Of a stretch of DNA of 64,000 nucleotides, positions 8,847 through 17,632 are shown one piece after another (position 1 is the stretch's first letter; each line of letters opens with the position of its first letter). The translations under genes and the position numbers were made by a program. The notes beneath the pieces were generated by a model that was not told the DNA's origin, did not search any database, and was given only the letters and a program-made list of their open reading frames with translations. The stretch is taken from positions 160,771-224,770 of the forward strand of contig JBJFHG010000054.1 of assembly GCA_051893455.1 (NCBI GenBank). The letters run 5' to 3'. Source of the DNA: Bacillus_AD sp051893455. Its GTDB lineage: Bacteria; Bacillota; Bacilli; Bacillales; DSM-1321.

Positions 8847-11800
8847 TTATCCTTTTGTAATCTCCATCAGCAAGTCCCCAGTGGCAATTGCTTCACCGTT
8901 GGACACATGAATGGATTTGATGACTCCAGTAAACGGAGCCTGAACAGTCGTTTCCATCTTCATTGCTTCTGTGATAATGAGATGATCCCCTTTCTGTACT
9001 TCATCCCCTTGGTCCACGAGCACCTTAATGACCGTTCCGGGCATGGTTGCGCCAATATGAGACTGATTGCCCGTATCTGCCTTCGGTTTGGAATCCACAA
9101 GCGATGTGATGCTTTCGTCTTTTATCGACAATTCACGCTGTTGGCCGTTCAGCTCGAAAGTGACGGTACGTGTTCCGTCTGCATGAGGTTGTCCGACTGA
9201 GACTAGTTTCACGATCAGCGTCTTCCCTATCTCGATCTCAACTTCGACTTCTTCTCCTCTCGTCATGCCGTACAGGAATGTCGGTGTGTCAAGCACCGAC
9301 ATGTTGCCGAAACGCTCACATGTTTTGGCGTACTCAAGGAACACCTTCGGATAGAGCGCATAAGCGATGACATCGAAATCATTCACCTGTCGGTTCAATT
9401 GATTGAACAGTTCCTCTCTCAAGGCATTAAAATCAACATCTTCCAACAGCTCACCCGGTCTTACCGTGATCGGCTCTTTCCCTTTCAGGATGACTTTCTG
9501 GAGCTCTTCAGGGAATCCTCCGACCGGCTGTCCCAAATAGCCTTCAAACAGTTCCACTACGGAATCAGGGAAATCCAGGGTGTCTCCTTTGGCGATGACT
9601 TGCTCTTCATCCAGATTATTTTGGACCATAAACAAAGCCATATCCCCTACAACCTTTGAGGACGGTGTCACTTTGACGATATCGCCGAACAGATGGTTGA
9701 CGCGGCTGTACATGTCCTTAACCTCTTCCCAACGGTCCCCAAGACCGACCGCTTTTGCCTGCTGTTGAAGGTTGCTGTACTGGCCGCCAGGCATTTCATG
9801 CTTGTACACCTCAGTGTGAGGGGCAATCATGCCGCTTTCGAAGTCTTTGTAAAATCCGCGGACGTCTTCCCAATAACAAGACAATTTCTCAAGCGCATCG
9901 ATATCCAGCTTCGGCTGGCGTTCATTGCCTTCCAGAGCATAATACAATGTGTTCGCGCTCGGCTGCGATGTCATACCGGCCACTGAGCTCACCGCTGTAT
10001 CGACGATGTCGACCCCGGCCGCTGTTGCTCTGCTGTACATGAACACTCCGTTGCCGCTTGTGTCATGTGTGTGCAGATGGATCGGAATGGAAATCGTATC
10101 CTTCAGTTCAGAAATCAGGCGATAAGCCGCTTCTGGCTTTAGCAAGCCTGCCATATCTTTAATGCCAAGAATGTGCGCGCCCTGGTTCTCCAGTTCCTTG
10201 GCAAGATTTTTATAATATTCGATATCGAACTTCGTCCTTGTCGGATCATTGATGTCCCCTGTATAGCAAATGGCAGCTTCAGCAATCTTTCCGCTATCGC
10301 GCACCGATTCAATCGCCACCTCCATACCTTTCACCCAGTTCAGGCTGTCGAAAATACGGAAGACGTCAATCCCTCCATTCGCCGACTGTTTGACGAATTC
10401 ACGGATGACGTTATCCGGATAGTTTTTGTACCCGACTGCATTCGCGCCGCGGAGCAGCATCTGGAACAGAATATTCGGCATTTGCTCACGCAGTTTCAGC
10501 AATCTTTCCCACGGGTCCTCTTTCAGGAAGCGATAGGCAACATCAAATGTGGCCCCGCCCCACATTTCTGTCGAGAACAGATTCGGAAGCAGCTTCGCTG
10601 TCGGTTCCGCAATTTGCAGCAGGTCATTCGTCCGCACACGTGTCGCCAATAATGATTGATGGGCATCACGGAATGTTGTATCAGTGATCAGCACCTCTTT
10701 TTGGTCCTTCACCCATTGAACAAGCCCGTCAGCACCGCGCTCGTCGAGGATTTGCTTCGTCCCCGATCCATACGGCAGATCATGCGGCAGGTGGATGAGC
10801 CTCGGCTTCTCGAAAAGAGGCTTTTCCTGCTTCTCGATTCCCGGGAAGCCGTTGATTGTCACATTGCCGATATATTGGAGCATTTTTGTCCCCCGGTCTT
10901 TTCTCACAGGGAAGACGAACAGCTCAGGTGTCGTATCGATGAATGAGGTATCGAACCTGCCAGACGTGAATTTCTCGTGCTTGATGACATTCTCAAGGAA
11001 CGGGATGTTAGTCTTGATTCCGCGGATCCGGAATTCCTTCAGGTTACGGCTCATTTTGTTGCATGCCTGTTCAAAGGTCAAAGCCCATGTGGATACCTTA
11101 ACGAGCAAGGAATCATAGTATGGCGTAATGACGGCTCCCTGGAAAGCATTTCCGGCATCCAGACGGACCCCGAAACCACTCGCTGAACGGTAAGCCATGA
11201 TTTTCCCGGTGTCCGGCATGAAATGGTTGAGCGGATCTTCTGTAGTGATTCGTGATTGAATGGCAAAACCGAATAAAGGGATTTTGTCCTGGGATGGGAT
11301 ATTCACTTTGCTGTCATGTAGGCTATAGCCTTCTGCGATGAGGATTTGGGATTGAACAATATCAATACCGGTGATCATTTCTGTTACAGTGTGCTCGACT
11401 TGGACACGCGGATTGACTTCGATAAAATAGAAATCATCTCCTGCCACCAAGAATTCCACAGTCCCTGCATTTATGTAACCGACATTCGTTGCCAGCTTGA
11501 CGGCCGCAGCGCAAATGTCTTCACGCAACTGCTCTGATAGGGAAATGGACGGCGCGATTTCTACCACCTTCTGATGGCGCCTTTGGACGGAGCAATCACG
11601 TTCATATAGGTGAACAATGTTCCCCTGGCTATCCCCTAGGATCTGCACTTCAATATGTTTAGGTTTCTGGACAAATTTTTCCACATATACTTCATCGTTG
11701 CCGAATGCCGCTTTCGCTTCTGACTTGGCTCGGTCATATGCTTCGTTGACCTCTTCAGCGCTTTTGACAATGCGCATGCCTCGCCCTCCGCCGCCAAGAG

Positions 11801-12290
11801 ATGCTTTGATGATGATTGGATATCCGTATTGTTCGCCGAACGCCGATACTTCCTCCACACCTGACACGGGACCGTCACTGCCCGGAATGACAGGTATCCC
11901 CGCCAGTTCAGCCTGTGTCCTTGCGCGTACCTTATCACCGAACATATGTAAATGCCTTGTTTCAGGCCCTATGAAAATGATACCTTCTTCTTCGCATCGT
12001 TTCGCGAATTCGATATTCTCGGACAGGAAGCCATAACCCGGATGGATGGCATCAACATCCGCTTCTTTTGCGATTTCAATGATCCCTTCAATATCCAGAT
12101 ACGCATCGATCGGTTTCTTGCCTTCCCCAACAAGGTAAGCCTCATCCGCTTTGAAGCGATGATAAGAACCAGAGTCTTCTTTTGAATAAATGGCGACAGT
12201 CCGAATATCCAATTCGGTACACGCCCTGAAAACACGGATAGCGATTTCGCCGCGGTTCGCAGCTAACACTTTCTTGATACGTCTTTCCAT
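8847..12290 (-). CDS. pycA: Pyruvate carboxylase (PycA)
   Basis: A 1147-residue biotin enzyme that makes oxaloacetate from pyruvate, bicarbonate and ATP in the cytoplasm to refill the TCA cycle. Domain order is the usual one. The biotin carboxylase/ATP-grasp part (~1-460) contains the glycine loop KASLGGGGRGM. The carboxyltransferase TIM barrel (~530-1000) has the TTFRDAHQSLLATRVRT metal-site segment and HLHTHDTSGN. The biotinyl domain (~1075-1147) has the EAMKMETTV biotinylation lysine. I chose ATG 12290, four codons inside the longest frame, because GTGGGTG lies just ahead of it. Length agrees with B. subtilis PycA. DarB, a known PycA partner, is encoded at 48953-49381. Confidence 0.97.
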   Translation of the reverse strand: MERRIKKVLAANRGEIAIRVFRACTELDIRTVAIYSKEDSGSYHRFKADEAYLVGEGKKPIDAYLDIEGIIEIAKEADVDAIHPGYGFLSENIEFAKRCEEEGIIFIGPETRHLHMFGDKVRARTQAELAGIPVIPGSDGPVSGVEEVSAFGEQYGYPIIIKASLGGGGRGMRIVKSAEEVNEAYDRAKSEAKAAFGNDEVYVEKFVQKPKHIEVQILGDSQGNIVHLYERDCSVQRRHQKVVEIAPSISLSEQLREDICAAAVKLATNVGYINAGTVEFLVAGDDFYFIEVNPRVQVEHTVTEMITGIDIVQSQILIAEGYSLHDSKVNIPSQDKIPLFGFAIQSRITTEDPLNHFMPDTGKIMAYRSASGFGVRLDAGNAFQGAVITPYYDSLLVKVSTWALTFEQACNKMSRNLKEFRIRGIKTNIPFLENVIKHEKFTSGRFDTSFIDTTPELFVFPVRKDRGTKMLQYIGNVTINGFPGIEKQEKPLFEKPRLIHLPHDLPYGSGTKQILDERGADGLVQWVKDQKEVLITDTTFRDAHQSLLATRVRTNDLLQIAEPTAKLLPNLFSTEMWGGATFDVAYRFLKEDPWERLLKLREQMPNILFQMLLRGANAVGYKNYPDNVIREFVKQSANGGIDVFRIFDSLNWVKGMEVAIESVRDSGKIAEAAICYTGDINDPTRTKFDIEYYKNLAKELENQGAHILGIKDMAGLLKPEAAYRLISELKDTISIPIHLHTHDTSGNGVFMYSRATAAGVDIVDTAVSSVAGMTSQPSANTLYYALEGNERQPKLDIDALEKLSCYWEDVRGFYKDFESGMIAPHTEVYKHEMPGGQYSNLQQQAKAVGLGDRWEEVKDMYSRVNHLFGDIVKVTPSSKVVGDMALFMVQNNLDEEQVIAKGDTLDFPDSVVELFEGYLGQPVGGFPEELQKVILKGKEPITVRPGELLEDVDFNALREELFNQLNRQVNDFDVIAYALYPKVFLEYAKTCERFGNMSVLDTPTFLYGMTRGEEVEVEIEIGKTLIVKLVSVGQPHADGTRTVTFELNGQQRELSIKDESITSLVDSKPKADTGNQSHIGATMPGTVIKVLVDQGDEVQKGDHLIITEAMKMETTVQAPFTGVIKSIHVSNGEAIATGDLLMEITKG

Positions 12291-12325
12291 ATTCACACCC
12301 ACTTTTCTAAGTATATATATTATGT

Positions 12326-12352
12326 AACAAAGGAGCCTTAGGCTCCTTTGTT
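12326..12352 (-). terminator. Terminator after ftsW
   Basis: A 12-bp perfect stem (AACAAAGGAGCC and complement) with a TTA loop just beyond the ftsW stop and ahead of pycA. The T-rich end is built into the stem. Confidence 0.7.
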
Positions 12353-12358
12353 ATACAC

Positions 12359-13573
12359 TCAATTAACAGAGTAGCTTTTGACAGAGAAGCCTTCATACTC
12401 ATCGGAAACCGGTTCTTGTTTCGGTGTTTTATATTTTTTCTCGAAATTGGCAAACATCGACACATTTACTAGTATGCCCATGGAAACGGCAAGCAGTAAG
12501 ATCGATGATCCCCCATAGCTGATAAAAGGAAGTGTAACCCCAGTGATGGGGATCAAACCGGTGAGACCGCCTAAATTAATGAACGCCTGAATCGCCACCA
12601 TACTTGATATTCCGATTGCCAGCAGGCTGCCGAATGCATCCCGGCACTTCGCTGCCACCTTGTAGCCTTTCAGGATGATGAAGCACAGACTGCCTAAGAC
12701 GAAGATGACACCCTTGGCTCCCAATTCCTCAGAAATGACCGCCATGATGAAGTCCGTATGCGGTTCCGGCAAGTAGCCGTACTTCATAACGCTGTTCCCT
12801 AGGCCCTGGCCGCTCACACCGCCATTCCCGATCGCAAGATACGAGTTTACGAGCTGATAGCCTTCGTTGCTTTCATAGTCGAATGGATTCATGAAGCTGT
12901 TGATCCGGCCCATCCTCGTTTCTGTAAAGATATCATCCGCCTTGAAATAAAGGAACGGTGATATGAGCAGGATTCCGACCAATACGATGCCAAACAGCTT
13001 CATCAGGCTTTTCATATTCATGCCGGAAGAAATGATGATGGTCGCCCCGATCAAGAAGATGATTGTTGCTGTACCAATATCCGGCTGGAGAACAATTAAA
13101 AAGCAGATCACGATAAGCACGATGATCGGCGGCAGGACGCCGGCATTGAAATTGTCTATGTAGCTTTGTTTTTTTGCATAGACAGCCGATAGATAAATGA
13201 TCATACCGACCTTGATGAACTCGGACGGCTGGAGCCTGAACCCAGCGATTTCGATCCAGCTTTGGGCATTGTTAACATTCACCCCGACCAGGTCTATCAG
13301 CAGCAAAACACCGACCGAACCGAATATGATAGAGGTCAATATGTACTTATGCTGATAAATTTTATATGGCAGGACCGCAAAAAACAAAAACACAAACAAA
13401 GAAATAATCAGATGCAGCTTTTGCTTATCATAGAAATAGTCGCTCGGCACCTCATATTTGGTCGTGGCTACGATCATGCTGGCGCTGTAGATCATGACTA
13501 GCCCGAACAAGCTTAACAGGATGATAGCCAAAATCAAACTATAATCATAAGACTTTACTATTTTCTTTACCAT
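12359..13573 (-). CDS. ftsW: FtsW/RodA/SpoVE-family lipid II polymerase, FtsW
   Basis: A 404-residue SEDS protein with about ten membrane helices. It polymerises lipid II into glycan strands at the septum together with a class B PBP. SEDS signatures are visible: LQPSEFIKVGMI (~120-130), the large extracellular loop with the conserved GQGLGNSVMKYGYLPEPHTD segment (~260-280) that holds the catalytic aspartate, and GVTLPFISYGGSS near the C-terminus. The start is ATG 13573, with AGGAGG 6 bases upstream. The longer frame to 13603 runs through this ribosome site. Position next to pycA matches the B. subtilis ftsW (ylaO) locus, which favours FtsW over RodA or SpoVE. Confidence 0.92.
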   Translation of the reverse strand: MVKKIVKSYDYSLILAIILLSLFGLVMIYSASMIVATTKYEVPSDYFYDKQKLHLIISLFVFLFFAVLPYKIYQHKYILTSIIFGSVGVLLLIDLVGVNVNNAQSWIEIAGFRLQPSEFIKVGMIIYLSAVYAKKQSYIDNFNAGVLPPIIVLIVICFLIVLQPDIGTATIIFLIGATIIISSGMNMKSLMKLFGIVLVGILLISPFLYFKADDIFTETRMGRINSFMNPFDYESNEGYQLVNSYLAIGNGGVSGQGLGNSVMKYGYLPEPHTDFIMAVISEELGAKGVIFVLGSLCFIILKGYKVAAKCRDAFGSLLAIGISSMVAIQAFINLGGLTGLIPITGVTLPFISYGGSSILLLAVSMGILVNVSMFANFEKKYKTPKQEPVSDEYEGFSVKSYSVN

Positions 13574-13773
13574 TTCATTCCTCCTCGCCTGCATGTCATT
13601 CACGAAACGGGCGGAATACCAATATAGTATAACACATTGGATAATTAGTATACAACATTATCCAACACTCCCTGTTTTGTGCATTTCTCTCTATCATAAG
13701 GTGTATACCCCTATTCTAAAGACTTTTGCCGATAATTCATATAGATTTTTTCCAGAAGGCATTATCTGTAAAA

Positions 13774-13807
13774 AAAACTCAAACAATACAATGATTGTTT
13801 GAGTTTT
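13774..13807 (-). terminator. Terminator after ylaN
   Basis: A 14-bp perfect stem (AAAACTCAAACAAT and complement, 6-base loop) with an eight-A run on its low-coordinate side that reads as T on the minus strand. Confidence 0.85.
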
Positions 13808-13816
13808 CAGGAACTG

Positions 13817-14098
13817 TTATTTTTTCTGAGAAGCTTCATGCAGTGCTGATAACTTGCGCTCCAATTCTTCAAGAAGCGCTTTCCCTTTGTCTTCCGCCAC
13901 CAATCCCAGCCGGATGGCGAAATCAATCTCCCTCGAGAGGCCATACATCTGTGTATCTAAAACTTCCTCATATAGAGGGCATTGAGGCATTGTCAGGTTA
14001 TCCATCTGCACTTGAATCAGTTTCAATATTTTAGCTGCATCCGCCTGTAACAGGACATATGCTCTTTCTCGATGATCTACGATTACTCCGGAACTCAT
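13817..14098 (-). CDS. ylaN: YlaN family protein (UPF0358)
   Basis: The 93-residue cytoplasmic protein contains the highly conserved core MDNLTMPQCPLYEEVLDTQM followed by GLSREIDFAIRLGLV, diagnostic of YlaN. In B. subtilis the gene is essential unless iron is added, and the protein has been reported to bind iron and to interact with the Fur regulator. ATG 14098 follows GGGGGA by 9 bases. It is followed by its own terminator and so is a single-gene unit. Gene order ylaN-ftsW-pycA is conserved. Confidence 0.95.
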   Translation of the reverse strand: MSSGVIVDHRERAYVLLQADAAKILKLIQVQMDNLTMPQCPLYEEVLDTQMYGLSREIDFAIRLGLVAEDKGKALLEELERKLSALHEASQKK

Positions 14099-14298
14099 TT
14101 TAAAAAATCCCCCATTTCAGAGCGATTAACTAATTAATCTATCTATAGATTTTACCCCTTCTACTATCAAAATGCAAGAAAAGAAAGGAAGCACATGGCA
14201 AAAACAACCGATTTCCCTACTGCGGAATGCGAGATATTTTTCATCAGCCAGCCGGTCCGATATACTAGAAAGAAATACATATAAAAAGGGGTACGTCC

Positions 14299-14796
14299 AT
14301 GGAACGAATTGTCCAAATAACAGGTAACGTTTCTTATCCGATCACATTGGATCCCAGCGTGTGGATCTTCGACGAAAGAAAGAAAAAGCTCACTGAGTTC
14401 TTTGCGGCGCCCGCAGAAGTTGCCGATGCCCTAGAAGCGTATACGAAAGCGATATCAGCACAATGGGATAAAGAGGTGACCGAAGGGAACAACGCCCCTT
14501 CCCCGAACAAAAACAAGGCGACGTTCTCAAAGAAAAAAGAATGGCTGTCCGAAACGTACGGCATCAGCCTCGGTCACTTCCTGGCCAACTCAGCTCCTTC
14601 GGATCACGCTGAAACATTGCTCGTCCACACCGATGAGGGGACTTATGAATTCCCGCTGTCCGCCGCCTCAAGCTTCGTACTATGTTTCTCTGAAAAAGGG
14701 AAAGCATTAACTGGTGATGATGGCCCCATCCATCTATATCATCGCGGAACGATGGATGAGCGCATCAAAGGTGTCCGGCTTTTCGAGATCCGCTAA
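14299..14796 (+). CDS. ylaL: YlaL-like protein of unknown function
   Basis: A 165-residue soluble protein with no membrane segment and no recognisable catalytic motif. Its position between phoH-type ylaK and ylaN matches ylaL in B. subtilis, and the YPITLDPSVWIFDERK opening looks like that family. A charged lysine-rich stretch sits near residues 60-80. ATG 14299 follows AAGGGG by about 9 bases. It converges on phoH and shares a terminator with it. Function is unknown. Confidence 0.7.
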   Translation: MERIVQITGNVSYPITLDPSVWIFDERKKKLTEFFAAPAEVADALEAYTKAISAQWDKEVTEGNNAPSPNKNKATFSKKKEWLSETYGISLGHFLANSAPSDHAETLLVHTDEGTYEFPLSAASSFVLCFSEKGKALTGDDGPIHLYHRGTMDERIKGVRLFEIR

Positions 14797-14810
14797 CAAA
14801 CGTAAGTGCC

Positions 14811-14845
14811 TCCCTTTGTATTGATTACAGCGGGAGGCACTTTTT
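14811..14845. terminator. Bidirectional terminator between ylaL and ylaK
   Basis: An 11-bp stem (AAGTGCCTCCC and complement) with TTTTTT on the plus strand. It serves the convergent ylaL and phoH-type genes. Confidence 0.8.
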
Positions 14846-16173
14846 TATAATATATTGGCGGCCAGCTGCGCCAGCATCGAACGTTCTCCCTTCACCAACT
14901 TGATATGACCGCTGATCGGCTGTTGCTTGAACTTCTCCGCCGCATAAGTAAGACCGTTATTGTATTCATCGAGATAAGGATGATCAATCTGCTCCGGGTC
15001 GCCCATCAGTATCACCTTTGTCCTCTCACCTACTCTTGTAAGAATAGTCTTGACTTCATGCTTCGTCAGGTTTTGCGCCTCGTCGATAATCATGAATTGT
15101 TCCGGTATGCTCCTGCCTCGAATATAGGTGAGCGCCTCGACCTCAATAGAATGCATACCTGCCAGTATCGCATCCAACTCCCCCGGCTTCTTTGTATTGA
15201 ACAAGTATTCCAGATTATCATAGATCGGTTGCATCCATGGCCTCAGCTTCTCTTCCTTCTCACCCGGCAAGAACCCGAGATCCTTTCCGAGCGGCACGAT
15301 CGGGCGGGCGACCAACAATTTCTGATAGCGTCCGAGATCCTCGGTCTGCATAAGAGCCGCCGCCAGCGCCAACAATGTCTTGCCCGTACCTGCCTTTCCG
15401 ATCATTGTTACAAGCGGTATATCTTCGCGCAGCAATAACTCCAGTGCCATCGTCTGTTGTACATTCCGCGCCTTTATGCCCCACGTCCTCTCCTGCTCGA
15501 ACACAAGCCGTTTCAGCGTCCTCACCTGACTGTCAGCCATTGCAATTGCCGAGCTGCTCCCTCCCAGCTCATCCTTCATAATGACGAATTGATTAGGCTG
15601 CAGATCATGGCGCCAGCCCGGTTCGATTGGCCACTCCCCTTTCGCGTAAAACATATTGATTGTCTGTTCCGGCACGAACATTTCCGAATATCCGCTATAC
15701 ACATCATCGAAATTGACGACACGGTCATTCAAATAGTCTTCTGCGATAAGCCCCAGGGCGTCTGCCTTCACTCGGACAAGCGTATCCTTACTGACCAAGA
15801 TCACCTGCCTGCCATTCTCCATCGCCTGCTCTTCAAGAGACAGATTCTTCGCGACAGCCAATATCCTGTTGTCGTTTGTTTTCTCCACGAAGATTTCCTG
15901 AAGCTGCTGAAAGTATTTATGATTGAGCTCTATGCGAATCGTCCCGCCATTATCAAGCGCGATTTTTTCATGGATTTTTCCGGATTCACGAAGCTTATCG
16001 ATGATTTTGGATATATGCCTAGCATTCCTACCGACCTCATCCAAATTCCGTTTCTTTGAATCCACTTCCTCGAGTACAACCGCCGGAATCACTACATCAT
16101 TTTCCGCGAATGAAAAAATCGAATACGGGTCCTGCAATAATACATTCGTATCCAACACATATATTTTGTTCAA
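14845..16173 (-). CDS. ylaK: PIN-PhoH family ATPase (YlaK, PhoH2 type)
   Basis: A 442-residue two-domain protein. The N-terminal PIN domain starts at the first residues (YVLDTNVLLQDP with the catalytic aspartate; further acidic residues in EEVDSKKR and VSKDTLVRVKADALG). The C-terminal PhoH helicase-like domain has Walker A GKAGTGKTLLALAAAL and the Walker B-like MIIDEAQNLT. PhoH2 proteins are RNA-targeting helicase/RNases in other bacteria. The start is best placed at TTG 16171-16173, which has AGGAGG 7 bases upstream and gives the family's usual N-terminus. An ATG two codons earlier sits one base from that ribosome site, and a longer open frame to 16380 is not protein-like. Confidence 0.9.
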   Translation of the reverse strand: MNKIYVLDTNVLLQDPYSIFSFAENDVVIPAVVLEEVDSKKRNLDEVGRNARHISKIIDKLRESGKIHEKIALDNGGTIRIELNHKYFQQLQEIFVEKTNDNRILAVAKNLSLEEQAMENGRQVILVSKDTLVRVKADALGLIAEDYLNDRVVNFDDVYSGYSEMFVPEQTINMFYAKGEWPIEPGWRHDLQPNQFVIMKDELGGSSSAIAMADSQVRTLKRLVFEQERTWGIKARNVQQTMALELLLREDIPLVTMIGKAGTGKTLLALAAALMQTEDLGRYQKLLVARPIVPLGKDLGFLPGEKEEKLRPWMQPIYDNLEYLFNTKKPGELDAILAGMHSIEVEALTYIRGRSIPEQFMIIDEAQNLTKHEVKTILTRVGERTKVILMGDPEQIDHPYLDEYNNGLTYAAEKFKQQPISGHIKLVKGERSMLAQLAANIL

Positions 16174-16546
16174 TCTCATGCCTCCTACCGGGAGTAATTC
16201 AGGCTCCCCTGCTAAAAGAAAGCCCCTGTTGCTCGGCGGATCCTTCTGCATTCTTGATCCGGGAGCCCGACTGTCCCTTATACGGGATAACAGATCATTC
16301 ATATGACGGCATTCGAATCCCAGGTTGCAGACAAATCCGGCTCTCTCTGCTCCTAAGGCCGCAAGCAGCCCGGCAGGCATTTGTCAACAGTCTGTCATTC
16401 ATACTACAGTATATGAATGTCGTCACTCTTTGCTAAAAATATATGTAGCTCGGCCAACGCTTAGAAGCCAAACTCTCTTGTCGGATCATATATCCTTCCC
16501 TCTAAAAACATGGTATACTGTTACCATCAATTGTTAGAGGTGTTCT
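16174..16546. other. Intergenic region between ylaK and ylaI
   Basis: This 373-bp divergent gap contains no supported gene. In B. subtilis the sporulation lipoprotein gene ylaJ lies here; it is absent. Short inverted repeats are present, for example GGGAG/CTCCC near 16190-16208. An 18-bp dyad (ATGGTA-N6-TACCAT) at 16510-16527 overlaps a TATACT that is a likely -10 for ylaI. Confidence 0.5.
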
Positions 16547-16747
16547 ATGAGAGTAAAATGCGTGATTTGCGATACGATCCAAACGTTGCCAGACGATACT
16601 CCGTTGGCGAAGAAACTTCGGAATCGCCCTATACATACATTCATGTGCGACACCTGCCATAAGCGTATCGAGGAAAACACCATGAAACGCCTCGATTCGG
16701 GAAATTTTGTCTTCCGCAAGCCGGACACGAAGGATAACGGCTGGTGA
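16547..16747 (+). CDS. ylaI: YlaI family zinc-ribbon protein (DUF2197)
   Basis: A 66-residue protein with two CxxC pairs (CVIC near residue 5, CDTC near residue 34), which suggests a four-cysteine zinc ribbon. The RPIHTFMCDTCHKRI segment is typical of YlaI. ATG 16547 follows AGAGGTG. It is oriented opposite to ylaH and phoH, as in B. subtilis. Role unknown, probably small nucleic-acid- or protein-binding. Confidence 0.85.
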   Translation: MRVKCVICDTIQTLPDDTPLAKKLRNRPIHTFMCDTCHKRIEENTMKRLDSGNFVFRKPDTKDNGW

Positions 16748-16830
16748 GTGACTAACCAAAAACATAAGCAGGATGGGCGAAGGCACGGGAAGGGCAGCAG
16801 ACAGGACTCCTTTCACCCACTGACCAAAAA

Positions 16831-16868
16831 AGAAAGCGGTGGCATGTACTGAATGCCCCGCTTTCTTT
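16831..16868. terminator. Terminator between ylaI region and downstream minus-strand gene
   Basis: A long stem (AGAAAGCGG-GGCAT against ATGCC-CGCTTTCT, one bulge) with A-run and T-run on either side, placed between the ends of ylaI and the convergent 94-residue gene. Confidence 0.8.
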
Positions 16869-16908
16869 TTTATTCCGTACGGCCGGTCCCGCTAGAGCCG
16901 TCCCTTCT

Positions 16909-17193
16909 TCAGTTATAGTTCTTATACCGTTCCGGATGTTCATTGATGCTGTCAAGCATGCAATCAATCAAATCAACGGGAAAACGGGCTTTCCCAGCTT
17001 CCCCGCTCTGTATGTATGCCAGCCGGTACATGTCTTCTTGTTTTTCGATTTGTATGTCTGAGATGTGATGGTCTTGATGGAGGATGTCGCGGAACATGTT
17101 CGTTGTTTCCTTCGCGGCCTTATCGTCAGGCCTTGCGTCACTCACCACTTTTATGGATAACCAGTTGTATAGAGCATCTTGAAGCGATTTCAT
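16909..17193 (-). CDS. Hypothetical protein, 94 residues
   Basis: A small acidic soluble protein of no family I recognise. It has no signal peptide, membrane segment or metal-binding motif. The ATG at 17193 is preceded by GGGGGAG at a spacing of 5, a strong site. It lies between ylaI and ylaH and shares the ylaH orientation 28 bp downstream, so it is probably co-transcribed with ylaH. Composition is ordinary for the window. A real gene is likely from its ribosome site and fit between neighbours. Confidence 0.7.
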   Translation of the reverse strand: MKSLQDALYNWLSIKVVSDARPDDKAAKETTNMFRDILHQDHHISDIQIEKQEDMYRLAYIQSGEAGKARFPVDLIDCMLDSINEHPERYKNYN

Positions 17194-17221
17194 ATATACT
17201 CCCCCTGTTCATCCCGGCGCA

Positions 17222-17545
17222 TTATGAGCCGACATTATTTTGCTGTTTCCTGTGCAGATGCAACCGAAGGCGATAGATCGCCAAAAAAAGCGCTGTGATG
17301 AAAAGTCCCTCAGCTATCGGCAGGAAAGCCGCAAAGAATGAAAGAATCGTACATCCGAATGCCAGGCATCCATAGATGATGACGTTTTGCCACCATAGAA
17401 GTTTTTTGGCAAATCCCAATTTATAGACAATAGAAGCCAGAACTAAAATTGTAAGATACAAATACCACATTCCTGTTTCAGGGTTCTTGTCGATTTCGAA
17501 TAAGGCAGCAAAAAATGTCATTCTTTCCGTTATTGTCGATTCCAT
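17222..17545 (-). CDS. ylaH: YlaH-like membrane protein
   Basis: A 107-residue protein with three hydrophobic helices (about residues 26-45, 53-73 and 78-95) and a basic C-terminal tail. Position next to typA and the general pattern match YlaH of Bacillus. The ATG at 17545 has GGGGG 8 bases ahead. An internal ATG at 17521 has no such site. Function is unknown. Confidence 0.82.
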   Translation of the reverse strand: MESTITERMTFFAALFEIDKNPETGMWYLYLTILVLASIVYKLGFAKKLLWWQNVIIYGCLAFGCTILSFFAAFLPIAEGLFITALFLAIYRLRLHLHRKQQNNVGS

Positions 17546-17592
17546 CCCTTAATCCCCCTATGTCATCAATAACAGTAATAGATAAAGCAGTG

Positions 17593-17615
17593 CCCAAAGG
17601 GGAAACCCCTTTGGG
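17593..17615 (-). terminator. Hairpin after typA
   Basis: A perfect 10-bp stem CCCAAAGGGG/CCCCTTTGGG with an AAA loop, 18 bp after the typA stop. The T-run is poor, so it may be a processing or partial termination signal. Confidence 0.55.
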
Positions 17616-17632
17616 ATACTTCAGGCATAAAC

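Noticed and set aside
16174..16380. In-frame extension of the ylaK PhoH gene to 16380
   Set aside because: Runs through an AGGAGG that fits the TTG at 16173. Family N-terminus begins right after it. The extension looks non-coding.
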